From CAZNPH01 sp964574985 (GTDB taxonomy: Bacteria > Bacteroidota > Bacteroidia > Bacteroidales > SM23-62): a DNA stretch of 64,000 bases. Numbering within the stretch: the first letter of the stretch is position 1; each line of letters starts with the position of its first letter. The notes under the pieces were generated by a model. The model was not told where the DNA came from. It saw only the letters and a program-made list of their open reading frames with translations, and did not search any database. Of this stretch, positions 45,871-54,979 are shown piece by piece. The DNA is taken from assembly GCA_964574985.1 (NCBI GenBank), contig CAZNPH010000006.1, positions 62,001 to 126,000 of the forward strand, read 5' to 3'. The translations under genes and the position numbers were made by a program.

Positions 45871-47584
45871 TTTCCAGCTTTTTTTCCATATCAATGCTTT
45901 CATTGCCAGCTTCAACTGCCTTTCTCCATATTTTCACGGCCTCATCCCGCTCACCCTGCACATACAGAATATCCCCGTAATGCTCCAGAATTTCAGGATC
46001 TTCTCCTCCTCCGTGTTCAACGGCTTTTTCTATATATTTTCTTGCTTCCCGCAAATTTCCCATCTTGAATAATATCCATGCATAGGTATCAAGATATGTC
46101 GAATTCTCCGGCTCTGATTTTATTGTTTTCTCGCTGTATTTCAGGGCTTTATCCAGTTCTTCCTCCTCCAGTGCCAAATAATACCCGTAATTGTTCAATA
46201 CCATTTTGTTGTCCGGTTCTATTTCCAGCACCTTTTCAAAATACCGGAATGATTTTTCCATTTCCCCCTGGTCCCTGAATGCCTCTGCAATAAAATTATA
46301 GAATTGAACCAGCAGTTCTTCCTGTTCACCGACATATTCAAGACCTTCATTCAATACTTCTATGGCTTCTTTTGCATTTCCCTTTTGCAAGGCAGACATG
46401 CCCCTGAACAGAAATAACATGGGCTGCCTTTGAAAATATTTCATGGCTTCCCTGCTTTTCTCATATACCGCTTCTGTATTGCCCAGTATATTATCAACAT
46501 AAATTGCCTGTTCCCAAATCAGATAGTTGCCTTTCTGCCGTTCCAGTATATAGGCGAATTCTTCCCTTGCTTCATTATATTTGCCGGTTTTGGTCAGAAA
46601 ATCAGCATATATGGTGCGCACTTTCAGATTCTTCCCGTGATTTTTCATCAGGATGCCGATCAACTGCCTGATCAAATCCTGTTTGTCTTTGAATTCCCTT
46701 TCATTCCTGAAAAAAAGTACGATTTCCTCAATTTTATGATCAATGCTCAGATCTTTACTTTGAAATGCCTCAATAATTGTCTCTTTATATTTCTTTTGTT
46801 CACCCTGTGTCTTATAAAATTCCGCCAGGGACAACCGGGCCATACCATTTTCAGGTTCCAGTTCAAAGATCCGTTCATATGTTTCAAGTGCCTTTTCTTT
46901 ATTTCCGCTATCCCCATACAATTCTGCAAGCATTCCCAGATATCGTATTTCCTCATCAAAGATATTGATCAATTTGAGCAGTTCTTCCTCCGCTTTTTTA
47001 TATTCGCCATTTCTTTGATAGATCTTTTCCTTGGCCAGTATTACCGGTTCTGATATACCGAATTGTTTTTCCAGCATATTCAGATATTTCAATGCCTGTC
47101 CGGTTTTCCCCGTTTCATCGTACAACCCGGCCAGTTCAAATTTCATTTCAGGATTATCCGGGTTCTTTTTTGACAACTCTTCCAGCAATCTGACGGCTTT
47201 TTCCTTCTTGTTGTTCATTTTATATATCTGGATGAGCTGCCTTTTGTACCAGAAATTTTCAGGATCCAGTTCCCCTGCTTTTTTACTGTATCTTTCCGCC
47301 TCCTCACCATTTCCCGCCATCAGCAGGATATTTGCCATTTCATAATACGATACTGCACTTTCCGGATTTACCCTGATACAATTCCTGTAGTTACTGGCGG
47401 CTTCCCGCAAATTACCGAACAGCTTTTGTTTGGTCGCTTCTGTCAATGCATAGTAATATTCTCTTTTTTCTTTTTCACTCAATTCTTTTTCTTCCTGTAC
47501 ATTTGTCTTTTCCGTTTTTTTCTGTATCCCGCATGATACCATGAACCCAAGCAGTACTAAACCAACTGTGATGATTTGTCTCAT
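45863..47584 (-). CDS. TPR-repeat lipoprotein
   Basis: A 573-residue protein with a lipobox (LLGFMVSCG, Cys at about 18) followed by ten or more tetratricopeptide repeats to the C-terminus, for example YYEMANILLMAGNGEEAERY and ALETYERIFELEPENGMAR. Such proteins scaffold envelope complexes. It is coupled by overlap to the DUF4292 gene and follows dut by 13 bases. Confidence 0.88.
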   Translation of the reverse strand: MRQIITVGLVLLGFMVSCGIQKKTEKTNVQEEKELSEKEKREYYYALTEATKQKLFGNLREAASNYRNCIRVNPESAVSYYEMANILLMAGNGEEAERYSKKAGELDPENFWYKRQLIQIYKMNNKKEKAVRLLEELSKKNPDNPEMKFELAGLYDETGKTGQALKYLNMLEKQFGISEPVILAKEKIYQRNGEYKKAEEELLKLINIFDEEIRYLGMLAELYGDSGNKEKALETYERIFELEPENGMARLSLAEFYKTQGEQKKYKETIIEAFQSKDLSIDHKIEEIVLFFRNEREFKDKQDLIRQLIGILMKNHGKNLKVRTIYADFLTKTGKYNEAREEFAYILERQKGNYLIWEQAIYVDNILGNTEAVYEKSREAMKYFQRQPMLFLFRGMSALQKGNAKEAIEVLNEGLEYVGEQEELLVQFYNFIAEAFRDQGEMEKSFRYFEKVLEIEPDNKMVLNNYGYYLALEEEELDKALKYSEKTIKSEPENSTYLDTYAWILFKMGNLREARKYIEKAVEHGGGEDPEILEHYGDILYVQGERDEAVKIWRKAVEAGNESIDMEKKLENE

Positions 47585-47597
47585 TTGTATTTTCCTT

Positions 47598-48044
47598 TCA
47601 ATTGTTCCCTGTATGTCCGAATCCTCCCTGCCCCCTTTTTGTTTTACTCAAAACTTCCACTTCTTCCCATAACGCATGTGCATGTGCTGAAATTACCATC
47701 TGGCATACTCTTTCGCCATTTTTTACTGTATATTCATCCTTTGACAGGTTGACCAGAATGACCTGTATTTCCCCTCGGTAATCCGCGTCTATCGTACCCG
47801 GAGTGTTCAGTACGGTTATACCATTTTTGATGGACATACCGCTTCTCGGCCTGATTTGCGCTTCATATCCCCCGGGCAATTCTATGAACAAGCCTGTGGG
47901 TATCATTGCCCTTTCAAGCGGCCCGATGACCACCGGTTTATCAAGATTGGCCCTCAGGTCCATTCCTGCTGAAAACTCGGTTCCATATTCCGGAACGGGA
48001 TTTTCCGATTGGTTTACGATCTTTATTCTAATCTGTTTTTTCAT
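47598..48044 (-). CDS. dut: dUTP pyrophosphatase
   Basis: This hydrolyses dUTP to dUMP, keeping uracil out of DNA. The 148-residue trimeric-type enzyme has all five motifs: AGMDLRAN, RPRSGMSIKNG, the Asp-containing TPGTIDADYRGE, GERVCQMVI and the C-terminal RGQGGFGHTG. Its start overlaps the flippase gene by 17 bases. Confidence 0.96.
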   Translation of the reverse strand: MKKQIRIKIVNQSENPVPEYGTEFSAGMDLRANLDKPVVIGPLERAMIPTGLFIELPGGYEAQIRPRSGMSIKNGITVLNTPGTIDADYRGEIQVILVNLSKDEYTVKNGERVCQMVISAHAHALWEEVEVLSKTKRGQGGFGHTGNN

Positions 48045-49506
48045 TTTTCCCGTATTTAAAAAAGCTCTCCTTTTTCAGAACAATCAAAACAAATACCAGA
48101 AACATCAGGCTATGAAACATGATCCTCACGGCCATCGCATCAATCTTTATCAGCCGGCTCACAATAAATATTCCTCCGGCAATGACCAAATAAAATATAA
48201 ATTTCGGAATATCATAGTTGATCCTGTAGAATTTCCTGCATAACAGAAAAGACGCCATAACCATCATGGCATAACATATCAGGTGGGCCCATGCCGACGC
48301 ATGATATCCATATTCCGGAATAAATATAGCATTGATCAGAATTGTAACCAGGGCCCCGCCCCCTGTAAGCAGGGCACCGTATTTTGTTAAATCCCTGATT
48401 TTATACCAGACAGATAAATTGAAGAAAATGCCCAAAAAGAAATTTGCCAGCAAAATGATGGGTACAATGTCCAGCCCTTCCCGGAATTTCGGCCCGATAA
48501 AATATTTGAATATATCCAGATAAAGGATCACCATCAACAGCAAGCATAGACCGGATGCAACATATGCATTCATTATACCTGCATACAGTTTCTTCGCTTC
48601 CCTTTTTCCCGCGTTTTTGAAATACATTGGTTCACTCGCGTAGCGGAACATCTGCACATAAAGGGTCATAATCACCGCGATTTTAAAGTTTGCTCCGTAT
48701 ATGCCCAATTGTTCCAGCGGGTTTTCCTGTGCCGGCAGCAAATGTCTGAGCAATATCCGGTCAATGGCTTCGTTGATCATCCCTGCCAGGCCCGAAACCA
48801 GCAAGGGCAATGAATAGACCAACATCTTCTTCCACAATGTCCTGTTTATTTTCATATGAATGCCTGCAATCTCCCTCCCCAGCAGGACCATGATCATAAC
48901 GCTCGATGCAAGATTCGAAATGAAAACATATCCAACGCCTATTTTCTCATTGTACAGCCACCCGGGAATACCCATCTCCCCTTTTTCAGTCAATCGCGGA
49001 AAAACATAAAGAAATATGAAATTCAATCCTATATTCACCACCACCCCGGTAATCCGTATGGCGGCGAACTTCACGGCTTTGTTCTCAAAACGCAGTTTGG
49101 CGAAAGGTATCGTACAAAACGCATCAATCCCCACAATCATTCCTATCCAGACAATATATTCCGGGTGTTCCCCGTATTTTAGCCATCCGGCCAACGATCC
49201 TGAAAATATCCCTGTCAGAAGGATAAAAAACGAACTGGTGATGCCCAATGAAATCACCGCGTTATTAAATATTTCAGCTGCCCTTCCCTTTCCTGCAAAC
49301 CGGAAAAAACCTGTTTCCATTCCATAGGTAAGAATGATCATCAGAAAAACCACATATGCATACAACTCTGTGATCACCCCGTATTCCGCCAGTTCAAATA
49401 TTCTTGTGAAAAATGGTGTCAGTATTACATAGTTCAGCAATCTCGGTACGACTGTACCCGCCCCGTAAACGGCAGTTTGCCCGAAAAGACTTTTTATCTG
49501 GTTCAA
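48028..49506 (-). CDS. polysaccharide flippase of the MATE/MOP superfamily (Wzx-like)
   Basis: A 492-residue membrane protein with 12-14 predicted helices. The N-terminus (SLFGQTAVYGAGTVVPRLLNYVI, cut here at the helix) is that of the oligosaccharide flippase/PST family, which moves lipid-linked glycans or peptidoglycan precursors across the inner membrane. It stands at the head of the Bacteroidota envelope block rather than among glycosyltransferase genes, so lipid II or another house-keeping substrate is as likely as a capsule unit. Confidence 0.86.
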   Translation of the reverse strand: MNQIKSLFGQTAVYGAGTVVPRLLNYVILTPFFTRIFELAEYGVITELYAYVVFLMIILTYGMETGFFRFAGKGRAAEIFNNAVISLGITSSFFILLTGIFSGSLAGWLKYGEHPEYIVWIGMIVGIDAFCTIPFAKLRFENKAVKFAAIRITGVVVNIGLNFIFLYVFPRLTEKGEMGIPGWLYNEKIGVGYVFISNLASSVMIMVLLGREIAGIHMKINRTLWKKMLVYSLPLLVSGLAGMINEAIDRILLRHLLPAQENPLEQLGIYGANFKIAVIMTLYVQMFRYASEPMYFKNAGKREAKKLYAGIMNAYVASGLCLLLMVILYLDIFKYFIGPKFREGLDIVPIILLANFFLGIFFNLSVWYKIRDLTKYGALLTGGGALVTILINAIFIPEYGYHASAWAHLICYAMMVMASFLLCRKFYRINYDIPKFIFYLVIAGGIFIVSRLIKIDAMAVRIMFHSLMFLVFVLIVLKKESFFKYGKNEKTD

Positions 49507-50376
49507 CTAGGTTGTGCTTGTTTTATTCAGTTGATTGATTGCACTGATTATATCCGGATACTGAAAATGGAAATTTTCCCCCATCAAACGTCCCGGGACT
49601 ACATCCTGCCCCCGGGTAAGCATAATCGATGATTCTCCCATGAAGGTTCGCAGCATCCAGTCAGGTAATCTTATTTTTTTTCTTCGACCGCCGCCGGCGA
49701 TCATCCTCGAAAACATATGGTATTCAGGTAATTCAGGTGCCACGGCATTGATGATCCCTTCTTTTTTCCCCCGAATGATCCACCGGAATATTTCCACCAG
49801 ATCATCTATGTGGACAAAAGGCAATTTTTGCTTTCCACTACCCATGATCACATTCAACCCTGTTTTTCTCAAGCCAGTCATTTTTCCGTATGCTCCACCA
49901 TCTCTACCCAGTACAATTCCCAGCCGTACAATGGTCACTTTTGCTCCGTATTTTTTTACCCTTACAGCTTCCCCTTCCCAGTCCCTGACCACGTCAGCAA
50001 GAAAATTTCCTGCAATTTCCCGGCTTTCCTCATCATATTTGCCCTCCTCCGGATATATTCCCACTGCGGATGCATTGATCAAATGCATATTTCTTTTTCC
50101 TATCTTTTCAATGGCCCTGACGATTTTGCTTGTTGTTACCATCCTGCTTTCCCTGATTTTTCTCTTTTTCTTTTTGCTCCAAACACCAAAAATACTTTCT
50201 CCGGCCAGATTTATGATCACTTCTGCTCTCCCGATTTTTCTGCGAAGTACTTCGCTTTCGCCATATAAATCCTCCCTGCGCAATGGTATCAGCACATATT
50301 CCCCGAGAGAATTAATCAATGCCCTTCCGATAAAACCACCCGCTCCCGCTATGATCACTGTTTCTTTTTCACTCAT
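49507..50376 (-). CDS. NAD-dependent epimerase/sugar nucleotide reductase-like protein (TIGR01777 family)
   Basis: A 289-residue SDR-type protein with IIAGAGGFIGRAL at the N-terminus and NLAGESIFG, NASAVGIYP and LPFVHIDDLVEIFRWII further on, the pattern of the TIGR01777 (YfcH-like) family. Substrate is unknown. The frame is open 23 codons upstream, but the ATG at 50376 fits the family start and gives an 8-base overlap with the patatin gene. The stop abuts the flippase gene. Confidence 0.87.
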   Translation of the reverse strand: MSEKETVIIAGAGGFIGRALINSLGEYVLIPLRREDLYGESEVLRRKIGRAEVIINLAGESIFGVWSKKKKRKIRESRMVTTSKIVRAIEKIGKRNMHLINASAVGIYPEEGKYDEESREIAGNFLADVVRDWEGEAVRVKKYGAKVTIVRLGIVLGRDGGAYGKMTGLRKTGLNVIMGSGKQKLPFVHIDDLVEIFRWIIRGKKEGIINAVAPELPEYHMFSRMIAGGGRRKKIRLPDWMLRTFMGESSIMLTRGQDVVPGRLMGENFHFQYPDIISAINQLNKTSTT

Positions 50377-52669
50377 CTCCCCGCCTGTTAAACAAAATAT
50401 ATCCGAAATTGAATTGAACGTACAGCTTTTTGCCTTCTTTTTCAAAATAATTAATGCTCACATTCCCCGGTCCTGCCGGTGTGTGGTAGACCAGGGCCGC
50501 GTTCATTAAAAAACTCCTGTCCCGGAGCACTCCCCCCAGCACAGGCTTCTTGTTTTCTCCCTCCTTGATCTTTCTGTATGGCTGGAATATATAAAGCCCT
50601 CCCCTCAGATGCATATTTTCTGTGAATTTGATTACCGGGACAATGCCCGCCGCTGCAAAATTGTTTGCCCTGTAATTCTCCATAAAAATTGTTTTACTCA
50701 CCGGCACAGATTCAAACTGTTTAGCTTTCAGCATGGTTGAAATATAATTGTTGAACATCTCTGTTTTCATAAGTTGGATTTCTGTCTTCAGTCCGAGCGA
50801 AAAAACATCCCCCAACTCAAAATATTGTTCTCCTTTCATATGGACCCCGTATTGTTCATAGTCTTGTTCGGTAGGATCATCGAAGGGTAAAGTGGATCCC
50901 GGATAGGTTCTTTCTCTCCCCCTGATGGTTTTTAAAGTTACTTTGTATTCTTTTCCCGCATAAGGATGTTGTTTTTTATTCAGTGTGCTTGACTCATAAC
51001 CCAAATATATATCGCAGCTGTTGTACCTTGATTTATCCGCTGTATCGGTTTTCATGAACACTCCGCTCTGATAATATTCATCATTCATCCTTGCCATACA
51101 TAAACCGGTTTTGATCTTCCCGTTCATTCCTGCCGGAAATCCCACCTCCATTCTTACATTCGTCTCATCCTGAATGATATATGCCGGCCTTACATCTTCA
51201 AAAAAGGGTTCGTTGCTGCTTGAAAAATAATCCAAACGGTTCATGACCATGCCCCCTTGTAAATAAAAAGGGATTTTCCCCGGAAAGTCAATTCTGGTTT
51301 GCAATGCCACCGAGCTGTATAACCTTCCGAAATATACGTTTCCCTTTACTTTTGTGCCCAGATATCCCAGTGTATTGTACCCCACAGCTGCATATCCCTG
51401 GTTTATGCTGCTTGATGATATATTACCGCCCAGTTCGACTTCCCATTTTTTTCTTTCCCGCACTTTCAGATTGATTCTGAACATTTCTTTTGCCGTATCA
51501 TATCTGGCAACCGGATATGCACTTTTTATCCGTTCATCACTGATCAGCTTAAAATATTCCCTCCGGATTTCCTTTTCGCCCATATCCTTTTCAGCTCTCT
51601 CCAGATTCTTCAAAATATGCTCTTCCTGTTTTATATTGATCCCTTGCACGCTTACCCCGCAAATTTTAAAATCCGGCAAATTCTCCCTGTAATTTTTCCT
51701 TCTTTTGTCCAGTTCTTTTTTATCCATTCTCCGGTTTACCATTTCCAAAATGATTTCCATTTTTTCTTCCGCCTTTTGTTTCCCTTTTTCTATGAGGGAA
51801 TCCGCTTGTTCAAAATCAAACAATCCCACATTTTCGAATTTTGTTTCAATCAATATTCCGTTTTCTTCTGGCATGGTAAAATCCGTATTTCTCATCAGCA
51901 TGTTCTCGATCTGGCTCAGCACATCTTCCTCATCAGGCCTTTCCGCGTTTTTTACCGTTTTGCTTCCAATGACCACATCCGGATGAAAGCTGTTCATCAT
52001 GATATCCACCGGGAAATTGTTATACAGTCCCCCGTCAAAATATACCACACTGTCAATGCTTATGGGCCGGTACCAGAAGGGAAAGGTTGCCGATACCCTT
52101 ACTGCAGAGGCCAGATCCCCGCTTTTCATCACCACTGCTTCATTTTTGTAAATATCCGCTGCCACACAACGAAAAGGAACAAACAACCGGTCAAAATCGT
52201 ATTGTGCATATGCAATGGCCTGTGCACACATTCGCATAAATGCATAATCCATGGCATGGGTTTGAATGATATTGGTGGGCCATTGGGTATATGAAGCCGA
52301 ATCGTTTATGCTGAAACGCAACCGGAACATGCTTGCATCCTTTTCTCCCTGTTTGAAATTGTATATCATGTCCTGGGTGATGACTCCTGTTGCCCATTGT
52401 CTGAAATTTTCCAAGCCCACCAATCTGCGCATATCCTCCGGTGAATACCCCATGGCATACATAGCTCCAACAACCGCCCCCATGGAAGTGCCGGTGATAT
52501 AATCCACCGGAATATTGTTTTCTTCCATTGCTTCAATTACACCGATATGGGCAAATCCCTTTGCCCCTCCTCCACTAAGCACAAGACCCACTTTTTGTCC
52601 GTGCAACATGGTCAACACAGCCGATCCTGCCATGATCAGCACTAATTTTCTGAACATATCCAATTTCAT
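50369..52669 (-). CDS. patatin-like phospholipase with outer-membrane barrel (PlpD-like)
   Basis: A 766-residue protein: signal peptide (LVLIMAGSAVLTMLHGQ), a patatin domain with the oxyanion loop SGGGAKG, nucleophile GTSMG and the catalytic Asp in YFDGGLYNNFP, a POTRA-like segment (about 310-400), and a C-terminal 16-strand-type barrel that ends in alternating aromatic strands. This is the type V-d/PlpD architecture known in Bacteroidota, where the lipase is exposed to the periplasm or surface. The ATG at 52669 is favoured over one 18 bases upstream because it fits the -7 box at 52685. Confidence 0.9.
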   Translation of the reverse strand: MKLDMFRKLVLIMAGSAVLTMLHGQKVGLVLSGGGAKGFAHIGVIEAMEENNIPVDYITGTSMGAVVGAMYAMGYSPEDMRRLVGLENFRQWATGVITQDMIYNFKQGEKDASMFRLRFSINDSASYTQWPTNIIQTHAMDYAFMRMCAQAIAYAQYDFDRLFVPFRCVAADIYKNEAVVMKSGDLASAVRVSATFPFWYRPISIDSVVYFDGGLYNNFPVDIMMNSFHPDVVIGSKTVKNAERPDEEDVLSQIENMLMRNTDFTMPEENGILIETKFENVGLFDFEQADSLIEKGKQKAEEKMEIILEMVNRRMDKKELDKRRKNYRENLPDFKICGVSVQGINIKQEEHILKNLERAEKDMGEKEIRREYFKLISDERIKSAYPVARYDTAKEMFRINLKVRERKKWEVELGGNISSSSINQGYAAVGYNTLGYLGTKVKGNVYFGRLYSSVALQTRIDFPGKIPFYLQGGMVMNRLDYFSSSNEPFFEDVRPAYIIQDETNVRMEVGFPAGMNGKIKTGLCMARMNDEYYQSGVFMKTDTADKSRYNSCDIYLGYESSTLNKKQHPYAGKEYKVTLKTIRGRERTYPGSTLPFDDPTEQDYEQYGVHMKGEQYFELGDVFSLGLKTEIQLMKTEMFNNYISTMLKAKQFESVPVSKTIFMENYRANNFAAAGIVPVIKFTENMHLRGGLYIFQPYRKIKEGENKKPVLGGVLRDRSFLMNAALVYHTPAGPGNVSINYFEKEGKKLYVQFNFGYILFNRRGDE

Positions 52670-52684
52670 TTTCTGATCCTTCCA

Positions 52685-52692
52685 CAAATGTA
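52685..52692 (-). promoter_or_regulatory. -7 box (TACATTTG) for the patatin-epimerase-flippase block
   Basis: An exact TAnnTTTG match on the minus strand, 15 bases before the patatin ATG. A TTG lies upstream with a 16-base spacer, slightly short of the usual distance. Confidence 0.45.
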
Positions 52693-52731
52693 ATGATTAC
52701 TTTCTCAGCAACATGCAGCTGACGCCAAAGC

Positions 52732-52762
52732 TTTGCTATAATCAATAAATGTCTTAGCTTTG
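52732..52762 (+). promoter_or_regulatory. full promoter for the cyclophilin-pheS pair
   Basis: The clearest promoter in the window: TTTG at 52732-52735, a 19-base spacer, then TAGCTTTG at 52755-52762. This matches the Bacteroidota primary sigma consensus in both boxes and spacing. Expected transcript start is near 52769, leaving about 19 bases before the GTG start at 52788. Confidence 0.65.
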
Positions 52763-52787
52763 TATTTCTCAATTTATTTGCAACGAA

Positions 52788-53453
52788 GTGGCAACTAAGC
52801 TTTTACTCTTCATATTCATATTATTTCTTCAACTGATGAACGTACAGGCCCAGTCAGGCTCTGCCCTGGTTCTTCTTGAAACCGACCTGGGCAATATGAA
52901 AATCCGGCTTTATGATCAAACGCCCATGCACAAAGACAATTTTCTGCAGTTAATAGAAAAAGGCTATTATGACGGTCAGTTGTTCCACAGGGTCATTTCC
53001 GGATTTATGATCCAGGCGGGGGATATCAATTCCAAAAATGCCACACCCGGCGAAAGACTTGGCAGCGGCGGACCAGGATATACCATTCCCGCCGAATTCC
53101 ATCCGGATCTGTTCCATAAAAAAGGTGCTGTGGCAGCCGCCAGGAAACCCGACCGGGTCAATCCGCAGAAAGCCTCTTCCGGTTCCCAGTTCTACATTGT
53201 ACAAGGCAAAAAACTATCTGATGAACAACTCAACCTGATGGGAAAAAAAGGCAATCACATCCGCTTCACGGAAAAACAAAGGGAAATTTACAGTGAAACC
53301 GGGGGAACACCACATCTGGATTACAATTATACCGTATTCGGGGAAGTGGTTGAGGGATTGGAGGTCATTGACAGGATCGCATCCGTAAAAACCGATCCGT
53401 ATGACCGCCCGCTGGAGGACATCCACCTGAAAACGCGTATTCTCGAAAATTAG
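52788..53453 (+). CDS. peptidyl-prolyl cis-trans isomerase, cyclophilin type (secreted)
   Basis: A 221-residue periplasmic foldase. The signal peptide (LLLFIFILFLQLMNVQAQ) needs the GTG start at 52788; the first ATG lies inside it. The cyclophilin core is clear: FHRVISGFMIQAGD with the catalytic Arg, GSGGPGYTIPAEF, SSGSQFYIV and YTVFGEV. An insert of about 35 residues (KKLSDEQLNLMGKKGNHIRF and on) separates the QFYI and FGEV motifs, a form common in Bacteroidota. pheS follows after 5 bases. Confidence 0.93.
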   Translation: MATKLLLFIFILFLQLMNVQAQSGSALVLLETDLGNMKIRLYDQTPMHKDNFLQLIEKGYYDGQLFHRVISGFMIQAGDINSKNATPGERLGSGGPGYTIPAEFHPDLFHKKGAVAAARKPDRVNPQKASSGSQFYIVQGKKLSDEQLNLMGKKGNHIRFTEKQREIYSETGGTPHLDYNYTVFGEVVEGLEVIDRIASVKTDPYDRPLEDIHLKTRILEN

Positions 53454-53458
53454 CTGAC

Positions 53459-54478
53459 ATGCATAAAGATATAGACAGGTTGAAAAAGCAGGTTGAATCA
53501 TTTTCCTCTTCCGACCGGGGAGATATAGAAGATTTCAGGATCCGCATGTTGGGCAAAAAAGGATTGATCACCCAATTGTTCAAGGATTTTCGCAATATTC
53601 CGCCAGACCAGAAAAAAGAAACAGGCAAAAAATTAAACCAACTCAAAACACTCGCTTCCGAAAAAATCCAAACCCTGCTTGACCGTGCAGGCAAACCCGA
53701 CATCCAGGCCGGCAAACATGACCTTACATTGCCCTCCGAACCCCGTCAGCTTGCTTCCAGGCATCCGGTTTCCATCGTGAGGAGGGAGATCATCGATATT
53801 TTTTCTACCATTGGTTTTACCATTTCAGAAGGACCGGAAATCGAAGATGACTGGCATGTTTTCACGGCCCTTAATTTTCCCGAAAATCATCCTGCAAGGG
53901 ATATGCAGGACACATTTTTCATCAGCAAGGATCCGGATGTTATTTTGCGGACCCATACTTCACCCGTACAGGTCCGGGTGATGGAAACTTCCTCACCTCC
54001 CATCCGGACCATTTCTCCCGGAAGGGTTTTTCGCAATGAAGCCATTTCTGCAAGGGCCCACTGTATATTCCACCAGATCGAAGGGCTGTATATAGACCGA
54101 AATGTCTCTTTCGCCGACCTTAAACAGGTGCTGCTTTATTTTGCAAAAAAAATGTTCGGAGAAAAAGCCAGGATCCGTCTCCGTCCCTCTTTTTTTCCTT
54201 TCACAGAGCCCTCGGCCGAAATGGATGTTTCCTGCACCCTTTGCAACGGGAAAGGATGTAACGTGTGCAAATACAACGGCTGGCTTGAAATCCTCGGTTG
54301 CGGTATGGTGGATCCCAATGTACTTGAATTCTGTCATATCGACAGCAAAAAATATACAGGCTATGCTTTTGGAATGGGTATCGAGCGACTGGCCCTTATT
54401 AAGTACCGCATCAATGATCTGAGACTGTTTTTTGAAAACGATGTCAGGTTCCTTGAACAATTCACATCATCGGTCTGA
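53459..54478 (+). CDS. pheS: phenylalanyl-tRNA synthetase alpha subunit
   Basis: The catalytic subunit of the (alpha-beta)2 enzyme. The 339-residue product has the N-terminal coiled coil (MLGKKGLITQLFKDF), motif 1 region HPVSIVRREIIDIF, motif 2 (RVFRNEAISARAHCIFHQIEG) shown here in part as FRNEAISARAHCIFHQ, and motif 3 GFGMGIERLALIKY (here AFGMGIERLAL). pheT is not adjacent, as in most Bacteroidota. A CNGKGCNVCKYNG insert near residue 260 carries four Cys that could bind zinc. Confidence 0.96.
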   Translation: MHKDIDRLKKQVESFSSSDRGDIEDFRIRMLGKKGLITQLFKDFRNIPPDQKKETGKKLNQLKTLASEKIQTLLDRAGKPDIQAGKHDLTLPSEPRQLASRHPVSIVRREIIDIFSTIGFTISEGPEIEDDWHVFTALNFPENHPARDMQDTFFISKDPDVILRTHTSPVQVRVMETSSPPIRTISPGRVFRNEAISARAHCIFHQIEGLYIDRNVSFADLKQVLLYFAKKMFGEKARIRLRPSFFPFTEPSAEMDVSCTLCNGKGCNVCKYNGWLEILGCGMVDPNVLEFCHIDSKKYTGYAFGMGIERLALIKYRINDLRLFFENDVRFLEQFTSSV

Positions 54479-54483
54479 GCATC

Positions 54484-54512
54484 ATCCGGGGCCCTTCCAT
54501 TTACTCCCGGAT
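54484..54512. terminator. hairpin between pheS and the OsmC gene
   Basis: A 7-bp GC-rich stem (ATCCGGG / CCCGGAT) with a 15-base loop lies between the convergent pheS and OsmC-family genes and overlaps the OsmC stop. No clear T-run; tentative. Confidence 0.3.
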
Positions 54513-54917
54513 CTCAATTTCATGTTCAAGTTCCATTGCTTTTCTGTAGTTTGCAGTGACCCCGCAATATCTGTCCTGTGAGAGGTTTACGGCTTTTTCC
54601 ACCTTTTTTCGGTCAATTTCTTTCCCTTTTAACACATATCTTATCACCATCTTTTTATATTCTCTGGGCATTTCTTCATTCAGTTCCCCTTCGACCTCTA
54701 CACTGAAATCATCGAAATCAACCCTCATTTTTCTCAGTATGGAAACAACATCCATGGCTGTACATCCGGCCAGGGCCAACATCATCAACGGTTTTGGTTT
54801 CGGACCCAGGTTTTTCCCCCCGACCTCCCGGTCAGCATCAAGGACAATCCTGTGACCATCCATCCGGGTCTCGAAACTCATTCCTTCGACAAACTGAAGA
54901 TGTAAAGAATCTTTCAT
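54501..54917 (-). CDS. OsmC family protein
   Basis: A 138-residue protein of the OsmC/YhfA group, thiol-dependent peroxidases or their relatives. It has the first conserved Cys in LAGCTAMDVVSILRKMR and the second in DRYCGVTANY, together with the FEVEGEL-like strand (here FSVEVEGEL). Both Cys are present, so peroxide reduction is possible; many YhfA-type members have no proven activity. Monocistronic by position. Confidence 0.88.
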   Translation of the reverse strand: MKDSLHLQFVEGMSFETRMDGHRIVLDADREVGGKNLGPKPKPLMMLALAGCTAMDVVSILRKMRVDFDDFSVEVEGELNEEMPREYKKMVIRYVLKGKEIDRKKVEKAVNLSQDRYCGVTANYRKAMELEHEIEIRE

Positions 54918-54979
54918 TTTTGAGACAATTTAATCAATCAGCAAAACTTTAACATGCACTGTCTTTTGCCGTAACCGAA

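Noticed and set aside
44274..46072. Long rightward open frames opposite the EnvC-like, DUF4292 and TPR genes
   Set aside because: They are Phe/Ser/Leu-rich mirror frames that arise from the Lys/Glu-rich coding strand (44701-44760 has only 12 purines in 60 bases on the + strand); they have no domain or start signal.
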